Source: Pseudomonas sp. CCI4.2
GTDB taxonomy: Bacteria; Pseudomonadota; Gammaproteobacteria; Pseudomonadales; Pseudomonadaceae
Assembly (NCBI RefSeq): GCF_034350045.1
Contig: NZ_CP133781.1
Span: 3,706,501 to 3,770,500, forward strand
Direction of reading: 5' to 3'
DNA length: 64,000 nucleotides
Shown here: piece by piece, positions 29,042 to 37,032 of the stretch
Layout: the number at the start of each line of letters is the position of its first letter
How positions within the stretch are numbered: position 1 is the first letter of the stretch
Notes under the pieces: model-generated
Told to the model about the DNA's origin: nothing
What the model saw: only the letters and a program-made list of their open reading frames with translations
Database searches by the model: none
Position numbers and translations under genes: made by a program

Positions 29042-30558
29042 GCGATGGGCCTTACGCCGCTCAAGGGGGCGAGTGCAGGTTTGCAACTGATGGGCGCCAC
29101 GCTGTCGGTGGCGGCGCGATAGCGGCCTAACAGCTCAACGTATTGCTCGTGGGCTTGGGCGTCCGGTTCGATGAGGGTGCCACGGGTGGTGAAGTTGTCG
29201 GCCGCTTCCTGCAGATGGCCGAACTCGCCCAGTGCGCAGGCGGCAGCGGCGGCGGTGCCAATCAGGGTCAAATTATCATGGGCAACCATTTCGAACGGCA
29301 CGCCGGTGGCATCAATGGTTGCTTGCAGCCACAACGGATTTTTCTGAAAACCACCGGCCGCCACCACCCGCGTGATCTCGATGCCTTGGGAGCGCCAGGT
29401 GTGAAAAATATTCGCCGAGCCGAGGGCAATCGCTTCCACCGAGGCGCGGTATAAATCGTGCCGGTCATGATTGAGGGATAAACCCAGAATCGCCCCGCGC
29501 ATATCCGGCGAGCGATACGGCGTGCGGTTGCCCATCCAGTAATCGAGCACCAGCAAGCCGGTGGAACCCGGTTGTAGCTGGGCCGCTTTTTGAATCATCT
29601 GCTGATGTTCGGCGGCGTTGAGGCCAAATATCTTTTGCGCCAACCAGTTGAGAATCGAACCGGCTGAGACCTGGCCGCCTTCCATCAACCATTGGCCTTC
29701 AAGCAGCGCGCCGGGGTAGGGGCCCCAGATGCCGGGTACGTCGATGCGTTGCGGGGTGTGCATCAACTGCACCACCGATGTGCCGCCAATAAACAGCAAT
29801 TCTCCGGCCCCGGTCGTCCCGGCGCTGAGCATCGCCATGTGCGCATCGATTCCGCCTTGGGCCACCAGCGTGTCGCGGCTCAGTCCTAAATGGTTGGCGG
29901 CGTTGGCGCTTAGTTGACCGATGCGACCACCTACCGGGATCACCTCACGGGGGAGCTTTTCGGCCAGTTCTGGCACCCCGAGTTCTGCATACAAATCCAC
30001 CGGAAAACATTGATTCAGGGTGTCGTAGTTCCATTTGCAGCTGGCGTTCAATTGCGAGGCGACCCAGCGACCGGTCAGTTGATAATTGATCCAGTCCACC
30101 GCTTCGCAAATGCGATCCGCTTGGGCATAGACCTGAGGTTCGTGGTGCGCCAGCCACATGGCTTTGGGGATCAGCCATTCCACGGCATCGCCACCGGCGT
30201 TCATCATCGGGTGCGTCACGCGGGCGGTGTGGGCGGATTGTTCGGTGGCGCGGCAGTCCATCCATAACAACGCCGGGCGTAACGGCTCACCATTGCTGCG
30301 GGCTGCGACCACCGTGGAGGCGGTGGTCGCCACGCACACGGCGGCTACATGCGGGTGCCCGGCCTGGATCATCAAGGTTCGGCACGCGCTGCCCAATGCC
30401 GACCACCATTCCAGCGGCGATTGCTCGGCCCAGCCCAACTGCGGATAGTCAGTGGCGTAAGGCGCCTCGGCGACCTGCACCAGCTTGTGGCTGTGGAGGT
30501 CATATAAGCCGGCCCGGACACCACCCGTTCCGAAATCCAGTCCCAGCAACAGGGTCAT
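29038..30558 (-). CDS. FGGY-family carbohydrate kinase
   Basis: 506 aa. Phosphorylates an imported pentose, polyol or ketose. The N-terminal phosphate loop is LLGLDFGTGGVRAGLYD. The sugar-site region is DAVEWLIPKAMWL and the catalytic Asp lies in QGGIDAHMAML. The second ATPase domain has GELLFIGGTSVVQ and VVAAGGFQKNPLWLQ. It overlaps the SorC gene by 4 nt (ATGA). The substrate is unknown; ribulose, xylulose and erythritol kinases are all of this family. Confidence 0.92.
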   Translation of the reverse strand: MTLLLGLDFGTGGVRAGLYDLHSHKLVQVAEAPYATDYPQLGWAEQSPLEWWSALGSACRTLMIQAGHPHVAAVCVATTASTVVAARSNGEPLRPALLWMDCRATEQSAHTARVTHPMMNAGGDAVEWLIPKAMWLAHHEPQVYAQADRICEAVDWINYQLTGRWVASQLNASCKWNYDTLNQCFPVDLYAELGVPELAEKLPREVIPVGGRIGQLSANAANHLGLSRDTLVAQGGIDAHMAMLSAGTTGAGELLFIGGTSVVQLMHTPQRIDVPGIWGPYPGALLEGQWLMEGGQVSAGSILNWLAQKIFGLNAAEHQQMIQKAAQLQPGSTGLLVLDYWMGNRTPYRSPDMRGAILGLSLNHDRHDLYRASVEAIALGSANIFHTWRSQGIEITRVVAAGGFQKNPLWLQATIDATGVPFEMVAHDNLTLIGTAAAAACALGEFGHLQEAADNFTTRGTLIEPDAQAHEQYVELLGRYRAATDSVAPISCKPALAPLSGVRPIA

Positions 30559-30657
30559 TGTTGTTCTCCTGCGTCTCTGGCGACGCTTCTTGTTTTATTG
30601 GTTTGCGTTGCATCTGACCGGTGGCCAGCGGTTTAGGTCGCCAGCCACGTCACGCGC

Positions 30658-31674
30658 TCAGGGCCGGAAGATCACTTTCGCTGCGATCTCCTTGCGTTCT
30701 GCATAGCGCTTGAACATGTCCGGTAAGTCCGACAGTGGCAGGTCATGGGTAATCATGAACTTCCACTGCAATTCGCCGCTGGCCAATTTGTCGATGGCGG
30801 CGGTCCATTCGTCGCCAGGGAAAGGCGCGGAAAACGAATTCCAAGCGCCGTGCAGGGAGATTTCCTGACGCAAAAAATGCGAGAAGGTTGCGGTGCTGAT
30901 CGGGACGTCGTTCACCGGAATGCCGATGAACACCACGTGCCCGCCGGCTTTGGCCAGTTGCACCGCCTGGTTGATAGAGCTCGGGTGGCCAGCGGCTTCG
31001 ATCACCAGTTGGCAGCGCGGCAGTTCGGCATCAGGTGCGCCACTGAGCAGGGTCTGGGTGGCGCCGGCTTCACGGGCCATAGCGAGTTTTTCTTCGGCGA
31101 TGTCGATGGCGACGATGTCTTTGGCGCCCATCAATTTCAGCCACTGGATGGCGAACAAACCAATGGGGCCGCAACCCACCACCGCGCCGGTTTGGCCCGC
31201 CTTGAAATCGGCTTTCCAGATGGCGTGTAGGGCAATCGCCGCCGGGTCGACCAGAGAGGCGGCAATCGGGTCCATGCCCGCCGGGACTTTGATCAGGTTA
31301 GTGAGCGGCACGTTGACGAACTCGGCATACGCGCCATCGCGGCGGCTGCCAAAGTAGTCATAGTTTTCCGAACGCGATGGGAAACCACGCTGGTATTGGT
31401 CGCTGCTGACGTCGGGAATCATCGGCGGCACGGTGACCAGCTCGCCGAGGGCATAGCCTTCTACGCCGTCGCCAATCTCTTCAATGAAACCGGCAAACTC
31501 ATGGCCGCAAATCAGCGGCATGCGGTGCGCGCCTTTGCTCAGCATGCGCGGAATATCCGAACCGCATACCCCGCACGCGGCAACACGTACCAAAGCATGG
31601 CCGGCTTTGACCGTAGGTTTTTCGACTTCCTCGACCCGGATATCCCCCGGTTTGTACATGACGGCTGCTTTCAC
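30658..31674 (-). CDS. Zinc-dependent sugar-alcohol dehydrogenase (MDR)
   Basis: 338 aa, medium-chain dehydrogenase of the sorbitol/galactitol-phosphate dehydrogenase kind. Catalytic zinc region: CGVCGSDIPRML with GHEFAGFIEEIG. Rossmann motif: GAVVGCGPIGLFAIQWLKLMGAKDIVAID. The usual four-Cys structural zinc loop is replaced by a Cys-free stretch (PPMIPDVSSDQYQRGFPSRSEN), so it probably binds one zinc per subunit. It lies 99 nt before the kinase gene and presumably oxidises a polyol or its phosphate. Confidence 0.92.
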   Translation of the reverse strand: MKAAVMYKPGDIRVEEVEKPTVKAGHALVRVAACGVCGSDIPRMLSKGAHRMPLICGHEFAGFIEEIGDGVEGYALGELVTVPPMIPDVSSDQYQRGFPSRSENYDYFGSRRDGAYAEFVNVPLTNLIKVPAGMDPIAASLVDPAAIALHAIWKADFKAGQTGAVVGCGPIGLFAIQWLKLMGAKDIVAIDIAEEKLAMAREAGATQTLLSGAPDAELPRCQLVIEAAGHPSSINQAVQLAKAGGHVVFIGIPVNDVPISTATFSHFLRQEISLHGAWNSFSAPFPGDEWTAAIDKLASGELQWKFMITHDLPLSDLPDMFKRYAERKEIAAKVIFRP

Positions 31675-31755
31675 GATGACATCCTCTTGGTGAATGACGT
31701 GCAGGGGCAGACTTCTCGTGAGAGGCGCCCAAAACGTTCATGAATCAAATAAGGC

Positions 31756-32733
31756 TTATTGCGCGCCGGGGCGGTACTCACCGAAGGTCGCGTCGTGCTT
31801 GACCTGAGCCGCGTTGGCCTTGGTCACGGCCTCGGTACCGGCGTCGACAAACGTATCCACGGTTTTGCCGGTGGCCAATTTGCGTGCGGCGTCGATGGCG
31901 ATTTCGCCCAAATAGCGCGGGTCGTTCAACGCGGTGGCCACGTACTGGTCACCGTTTTCGATGGCGCTAATGGCTTCGGACAAGCCGTCGACGCCGGCCA
32001 CCAGCACCGTCGTCAAACCGCGCTCTTTAAGAACCTGCAACGCACCCATGGCCATGTCGTCGTTGTGGGCGAACACGGCTTTGACGTCAGGGTTGGCTTG
32101 CAGCAAATCCTGCATGGCGGTTACGGCGTTGGCGCGGATGTATTCGCTGTAGGGGCCATCGATGATTTTGAAATCGCTACCTTTAAAAGCAGCGTGGAAG
32201 CCGGCACGGCGCTGCTTCATTACCGTGCCGCCGGCATCGCCCTGAATCTCGATGACTTTGCCTTTGGTCACGCCTTTGGCTTTCAGGGCGGCAAGCAACG
32301 CACTGCCGGACAGTTCACCCATCTTCTGGTTATTGCGCCCGATGCTGGCCGCGACCTCGCCGTTGATCGCTCTGTCCACGGCAATCACCGGCACCTTGGC
32401 GGCCTTGGCCGCGTCTAGCGCCGCACCGACGGAGTCAGGGTTGACCGGGTTGATAATCAGCACATCGACCTTCTGCGTCAGCAAGTCTTGAATGTCGTTG
32501 TTTTGTTTGCTGATGTCGCCGTTGGCATCCAGGAAGATCAGCGTGTCGCCGTCTTTGGCGGCCGCTTCTTTGGCACCGTCGCGCAGTTGCACGTAGAAAG
32601 GCGATTGCAGGGTGACTTGGCTGAAGCCAATTTTCAGGTCGTTGGCGTAGGCGGGCATGCCGGTCAGCACGGCAGCGCTGATGGCAAGGGCCAGGGAAAA
32701 AGCATGAACAGGTGTGCGGGCTATCTGCAACAT
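31756..32733 (-). CDS. Periplasmic sugar-binding protein (RbsB type)
   Basis: 325 aa from ATG 32733. The signal peptide (MLQIARTPVHAFSLALAISAAVLTGMPAYA) is followed by a Peripla_BP_4 fold: DLKIGFSQVTLQSPFYVQLRDGAKEAA, NDIQDLLTQKVDVLIINPVNPDSVG, FAHNDDMAMGALQVLKERG and VAGVDGLSEAISAIENGDQ. It captures the sugar and delivers it to the ABC complex. It is the first gene of the operon, so it is the one most directly under the palindromic operators. Confidence 0.94.
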   Translation of the reverse strand: MLQIARTPVHAFSLALAISAAVLTGMPAYANDLKIGFSQVTLQSPFYVQLRDGAKEAAAKDGDTLIFLDANGDISKQNNDIQDLLTQKVDVLIINPVNPDSVGAALDAAKAAKVPVIAVDRAINGEVAASIGRNNQKMGELSGSALLAALKAKGVTKGKVIEIQGDAGGTVMKQRRAGFHAAFKGSDFKIIDGPYSEYIRANAVTAMQDLLQANPDVKAVFAHNDDMAMGALQVLKERGLTTVLVAGVDGLSEAISAIENGDQYVATALNDPRYLGEIAIDAARKLATGKTVDTFVDAGTEAVTKANAAQVKHDATFGEYRPGAQ

Positions 32734-32793
32734 GGCGATTCCTATTTTTATTGTTGTTGGAGTCAAGCGCCGCCCTCATTGGGGTGTCGCTCA

Positions 32794-32877
32794 CAAATGT
32801 GATGAGTCATCACATTTGAAAATCTGGACCCCAAGTCGTCATGTGTCAAGGCGATTTTGTTATAGTTCTAACAAAAT
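32794..32877. promoter_or_regulatory. Sugar-operon promoter with two palindromic operators
   Basis: Minus-strand promoter: -35 TTGACA (32844-32849), 17-nt spacer, -10 CAGATT (32821-32826). Site A (32794-32818), just downstream of the -10, is a perfect palindrome: arms CAAATGTGATGA and TCATCACATTTG around one central G. Site B (32854-32877), just upstream of the -35, has arms ATTTTGTTA and TAACAAAAT around 6 nt. Centres are about 60 bp apart. This suits repression by the SorC protein of the operon. Confidence 0.7.
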
Positions 32878-32940
32878 GAGAAAAAATTACCGCACCTTGG
32901 TGGTCTAGATACTAGGCGAAGCGGGGGGGTGAAAAAAATA

Positions 32941-32969
32941 TTTACAATGTGAAAATATTAACATTTAAT
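32941..32969 (+). promoter_or_regulatory. Probable deoC promoter
   Basis: TTTACA (32941-32946), 17-nt spacer, TTTAAT (32964-32969), 56 nt before the deoC start. The spacer holds AATGT...ACATT, similar to half of site A (AAATGTGA), so it may be a weak third operator. Confidence 0.5.
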
Positions 32970-33025
32970 GATCGAAAGGTAACATTCAGCAGCCGCCTCG
33001 CTGCGCCCTTGGAAAGGACATCGTC

Positions 33026-33706
33026 ATGCCAGCCTCCGCCTCAGTTTTTGCTGCCTACATCGACCACACGCTGCTTGCCGCTGACGCCTCGCAAGCCGCC
33101 ATTCGGCGCCTGTGCGAAGAAGCCATCGAGCATGGTTTCAAATCGGTGTGTGTCAACAGCGCCAACGTGCCACTGGCCGCTCAGTGCTTGCGCGATGCAT
33201 CGCCATTGGTGTGCGCGGTGATCGGGTTTCCGTTAGGGGCGGGGTTGAGTGTCGCCAAAGCGTTTGAAGCCCGTGCGGCCATTGAGGCCGGCGCCGGCGA
33301 AATCGACATGGTGCTCAATATTGGTTGGCTCAAGGACGGTCTACTGGACCAAGTGCGTGACGACATCGCTCAGGTGTTGAGCGCCTGCCAAGGGACCACG
33401 CTTAAGGTGATTCTTGAAACCGGTTTGCTTAACGACGCGGAGAAAATTCACGCTTGCGAAATCTGTCGCGACTTGAACGTCGGCTTCGTCAAAACCTCCA
33501 CCGGCTTCGGGCATGGCGGCGCAACCTTGGATGACGTGCTGCTGATGCGCCGAGTGGTCGGACCGAATATCGGCGTCAAGGCGTCGGGTGGCGTAAGGGA
33601 TGCAGCAACCGCCCAAGCGATGCTCGACGCAGGCGCCACTCGCCTTGGCACCAGTTCCGGGATTTCCATCGTCAGCAACGGCAAGGTTGCGGCAAAGGCG
33701 TATTGA
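33026..33706 (+). CDS. deoC: Deoxyribose-phosphate aldolase
   Basis: 226 aa, class I aldolase of the DeoC family. Splits 2-deoxyribose-5-phosphate to glyceraldehyde-3-phosphate and acetaldehyde. The Schiff-base Lys is in [13 protein letters not shown] and the second conserved Lys is in [36 protein letters not shown] is also conserved. It is divergent from the sugar operon with a shared regulatory region, so it probably belongs to the same pathway. The locus has no thymidine phosphorylase or phosphopentomutase, so the substrate may be a sugar phosphate made by the kinase. Confidence 0.94.
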   Translation: MPASASVFAAYIDHTLLAADASQAAIRRLCEEAIEHGFKSVCVNSANVPLAAQCLRDASPLVCAVIGFPLGAGLSVAKAFEARAAIEAGAGEIDMVLNIGWLKDGLLDQVRDDIAQVLSACQGTTLKVILETGLLNDAEKIHACEICRDLNVGFVKTSTGFGHGGATLDDVLLMRRVVGPNIGVKASGGVRDAATAQAMLDAGATRLGTSSGISIVSNGKVAAKAY

Positions 33707-33731
33707 TTTTGCGACACTCTCTGTAGGAGCG

Positions 33732-34132
33732 ATGGTGCATTACGTCAGTCACTCGTTGGAGGAAGTCAGCCGCTTGGCAGACCACATGCTCTACGTGGAA
33801 AACGGCCAACTGCGCGCCGCCGGACCGCGGAACCAACTGTTGACCCGTGCCGATCTGCCGTTGGCACATCTGGATGAAGCTGAAACCGCGCTGGAAGGCG
33901 TGCTCGACGCCCATGACGAAATCTTCCGCCTGAGTCGTGTATGCGTGCCGGGCGGTTGGCTATTTTTGCCGTTGAGCGAACTGCCGTTGGGCCAACGCGT
34001 GCGCGTTAGTATCAAGGCCCGGGACGTCAGCCTGGCGCTGGAGAACCGCAACGCAGCAGCATCCTTAATATGCTACAAAGCGAAATCCTGAACCTTATAG
34101 ACGACCCGCTGAGCCCACAGGCACAAGTTTGA
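33732..34132 (+). pseudogene. modC: Remnant of modC (molybdate ABC transporter ATPase)
   Basis: Begins abruptly at MVHYVSHSLEEVSRLADHMLYVENGQLRAAG, the C-terminal end of a ModC ATPase domain (after Walker B), and runs into the molybdate-binding linker (RVSIKARDVSLALE). At about 34059 a 1-nt loss shifts the frame; the other frame continues SILNMLQSEILNLIDD and stops at 34130-34132. The N-terminal half, the TOBE domain end and modA/modB are all missing. The left breakpoint lies directly at CTGTAGGAGCG, the core of the REP repeats in this genome. Confidence 0.85.
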
Positions 34133-34177
34133 TAAAGACTCCGGATTTTGTGCCTGTTGAGCAGGGCACTGTTTTCT

Positions 34178-36835
34178 TCAACCGGTGATATCGCTTTGCT
34201 CAGACCATAAATAGGACCAGAGGGCTTGCGCCACTTTCGATTTACCAGACTCGGCATGACCGAACAGCAATTGGCCAATGGTCAATCCTAGCTGGCGATA
34301 GCTCTCAAACTGTGCCTCGTTGAAAAACTGATCTGCGGTGCTTTCGTTGGGGAATTTCGGATTCTGTACGGCGTAGTTTGATACGTCCGCAGACACGCCA
34401 ACGATCACTCGCGGTTTTAAGACTAGGATCCGGCTTTGTAAGTCGCGTTGGCAGTCTTTTTTGAAGACATTGAGCAATAAGGCGCAGCGCTGGTCGGCTT
34501 CTTTCTGGGGGCTGAAATCGCCGACGTCGCCGAAAATAGAGCCAAGGATGGGGTGCTTCAGAATCTCGGTATCGACTTCTATTTCCAGCGATTGATCAAT
34601 CCTGGCAAGGCGAGTGAGATTGGCTAAGTCGTCAAACTCATAGTTAACATCGCAACCGCTGTCACATAACACAATGAGTTCAATATCACGTTCCTTGCGG
34701 ATCAACTCGTAAGCGGCAGTGTTCTCGAAGTGCCCTCCGTCAGAGAGGTACTGAAATTCGCGCCGCAACCCGTGGAAGCGAGCCGTCAATTCGTAGAGCA
34801 GATAGGCCTGAATGGGGAAGACTTTTTGGTAGATGGACTGGGTTAGACTTTTTGAATCAAAGTTGCACGGCCACCACGTCCCTAAACGCACGTTAGCCAG
34901 ACCGAGCGCCATGGACGTTCCCAAGGAGGTTGCGCGGCCTAGACCGGTGGTCAAGGCCGCACCAGAAGTCGCAATCCAGTAGGACACGGACAGCGGCTGG
35001 TTAATCTCGCTTTTGCGCGAGCATTTGTTCTGCTGCGCGCGTAATTCTCCATCAAGTATGAAGCTGACTTTGCTTGAGCTTTTAGCATCGCCAGGGGCAA
35101 TACACAGCGGCTTGCCTTTGCGATCCCGCTGAACCAGTTGTTCAGCAGGGTCCACGGTCAGGTTCATGGTCACGTTGATCAAATGAATGGGCGCGCAGAC
35201 GCTTGCGTAATAGTCCCCTAGTTGGAGGTCGTCGCCTGCCATCGCATCAGCAACGCTTAAGCGCGACCGTTGAGACTGGATATTAGTATCAAACGTAAAG
35301 CGCTGACCGTTTGAGGCGCCGAGGTAGGCTCGGGCGAGGCGGCTAGAGTAAAAGGCTTGTAACGAGGAGAGGTTGATAAAGCCGATGAACTGACCGGATG
35401 ATAACGTCAGCCCCAGCGCCGCTGCTGACAAGATCACTAACCCATAGTAGGCGGAACTGTTCGTTAGGCTGATGAGTGACACATCGTCGCGCACCCACGC
35501 TACGAGCAAACCCCACAGCACGGTGATAGAGAGCAGGATCGAAAACCCGACAATACCGGCCAGAATGTCTGTCGGCAGTTTGCTGAGCCAGCCCGGTACC
35601 GATTTATCATCCAGAAACTTTGAAAATAGACGTACCAGTGCGATGAGAGCGGGCGGGGTGGCAACGGCGATACTGGACCAAGGGTGTTCGTGCAACTGGC
35701 CATATACCCACTCGGTCAGACTGGTAACGATTGCAATGAATACCATGGCAATGACGGCAATCAACTGTTGAGAAAGTAACCGCGTGATGAGAACTCGGTA
35801 ATTGCGCACGCTGTTAAATGGGCCGGTGAAGGTGGTGCTTGTGCTGTTGAGGTACATAAAAAAAATGAGGGTCAGGAACACCAACAGCATGGTTCCGATT
35901 TCGAACGCCCCCAACAAAAAGATGGCGGTCAAGTTTGCTGGTAGGGCCATCTTCAATGCGGCGCCAGCAAACGCGATACCCACAATGCTCATGATGACGC
36001 TACACCAACTGATCGCCTCCACCTTTTCATCTTGGCTATTGACTGAATAGACCATCCAGAACGCGAGCACCAGTGGCCCTCCGGCCGCGACTAACCACAA
36101 CAGGGGTAGCCACCAGAGCGATGTGCAAAGCAGCATCCCCACTCCACTTTCAGGGTCGACGATGCCGGGTGCACAATACAGCGCATTGACATAAAGCCGC
36201 ACCATTGCCAGTAACGAAAGAATCAGTAGCACCGGCATACCGATCACAAACTGCACCGACAGCAGATTTCGCAGCGTCAGCGCCATCGCATAGAAAAAGT
36301 CTCCAGAACCGGACGGCAGTAAGTAGCGGCCGTTTTCTCGAAGCCACGCCATGGCCGCTTCGCCGCGGTTTTCACTGTAATCGCGTGTGGTATGAATGCG
36401 CCCAGGGGGCTCCAAGCGAAGTGCCGCGTAGGCATTTTCAGCTGCGGCAAAGTGTCCCTCAAGAGACGGAGACGACGAAGGTGATGGGTTGCCGGTAAGT
36501 CGGCCCGGTACAAACAAACTAATGAAGAACGAACCTATATAGCCGCCGCCGCTGACCGTGGACAAGTAATCGAAATGGGGTAATAAGTAATCGCTTTGCT
36601 GCGATGGCTTGCGGCAAGGTTTGATCGGCAGGGCCGGTGCCCGTGCCATCGCTTGCAACACGCCAAGGGCGAACGTCGCGCTACGAATACCTCCGCCGGA
36701 TAACGCAATACCCCAATGGCGCGGATGATCGGGTCGCTGATCGATATCGAGAGCTTTGCGTCGCTCCGTAATACGGTGCAGTTCAATATCGGACTGCGCA
36801 GACTTGATAGGATCTTTCGAGTCTAGTTTGCCCAT
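34178..36835 (-). CDS. Patatin-like phospholipase with a large membrane insert
   Basis: 885 aa. Patatin oxyanion-hole motif GGGIRS at residues 47-52; the probable nucleophile Ser95 lies in STVSGGGYIGS, where the first Gly of GxSxG is Thr. About eight membrane segments follow between residues about 180 and 480 (LLILSLLAMVRLYV; WWLPLLWLVAAGGPLVLAFW and so on). Then comes the second catalytic part with Asp699 in YLSDGGHFENTAAYELI. The catalytic dyad is thus split by a membrane insert. It probably hydrolyses membrane lipids. It is a single-gene unit after the modC remnant. The family is known but uncharacterised as far as I know. Confidence 0.85.
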   Translation of the reverse strand: MGKLDSKDPIKSAQSDIELHRITERRKALDIDQRPDHPRHWGIALSGGGIRSATFALGVLQAMARAPALPIKPCRKPSQQSDYLLPHFDYLSTVSGGGYIGSFFISLFVPGRLTGNPSPSSSPSLEGHFAAAENAYAALRLEPPGRIHTTRDYSENRGEAAMAWLRENGRYLLPSGSGDFFYAMALTLRNLLSVQFVIGMPVLLILSLLAMVRLYVNALYCAPGIVDPESGVGMLLCTSLWWLPLLWLVAAGGPLVLAFWMVYSVNSQDEKVEAISWCSVIMSIVGIAFAGAALKMALPANLTAIFLLGAFEIGTMLLVFLTLIFFMYLNSTSTTFTGPFNSVRNYRVLITRLLSQQLIAVIAMVFIAIVTSLTEWVYGQLHEHPWSSIAVATPPALIALVRLFSKFLDDKSVPGWLSKLPTDILAGIVGFSILLSITVLWGLLVAWVRDDVSLISLTNSSAYYGLVILSAAALGLTLSSGQFIGFINLSSLQAFYSSRLARAYLGASNGQRFTFDTNIQSQRSRLSVADAMAGDDLQLGDYYASVCAPIHLINVTMNLTVDPAEQLVQRDRKGKPLCIAPGDAKSSSKVSFILDGELRAQQNKCSRKSEINQPLSVSYWIATSGAALTTGLGRATSLGTSMALGLANVRLGTWWPCNFDSKSLTQSIYQKVFPIQAYLLYELTARFHGLRREFQYLSDGGHFENTAAYELIRKERDIELIVLCDSGCDVNYEFDDLANLTRLARIDQSLEIEVDTEILKHPILGSIFGDVGDFSPQKEADQRCALLLNVFKKDCQRDLQSRILVLKPRVIVGVSADVSNYAVQNPKFPNESTADQFFNEAQFESYRQLGLTIGQLLFGHAESGKSKVAQALWSYLWSEQSDITG

Positions 36836-36917
36836 GGCATGTCCTGCCCGTGTTGGCAGTCGTTTTATTTGAACTTAGCCTAGCCGCGGGTGGTTACTTT
36901 GCAACCCTCTCATCAAA

Positions 36918-36972
36918 CACCGCGTAATCCATTTAATTTCCTCGTTTTTGCTGCGCGACAGCGCTGCGTCTC
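36918..36972. repeat. Copy 2 of a short dispersed element
   Basis: CACCGCGTAA ... TTGCTGCGCGACAGC ... GCGTC, matching 23441-23510 with a shorter middle. Confidence 0.45.
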
Positions 36973-36989
36973 CTACAAAACGCGATGGT

Positions 36990-37015
36990 TTTAATGCCGG
37001 ACACGAGTGTCCGGC
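36990..37015 (-). terminator. Hairpin downstream of ppnN
   Basis: GCCGGACAC (36996-37004) and GTGTCCGGC (37007-37015) form a 9-bp stem. On the minus strand it is followed by ATTAAAACC, so the T-run is weak. Confidence 0.55.
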
Positions 37016-37032
37016 AGGAAATATGAAGCCTC

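Noticed and set aside
34178..36835. Patatin gene as a CBASS-type anti-phage effector
   Set aside because: No cyclase or accessory gene beside it, and the membrane insert differs from CapV-type effectors.
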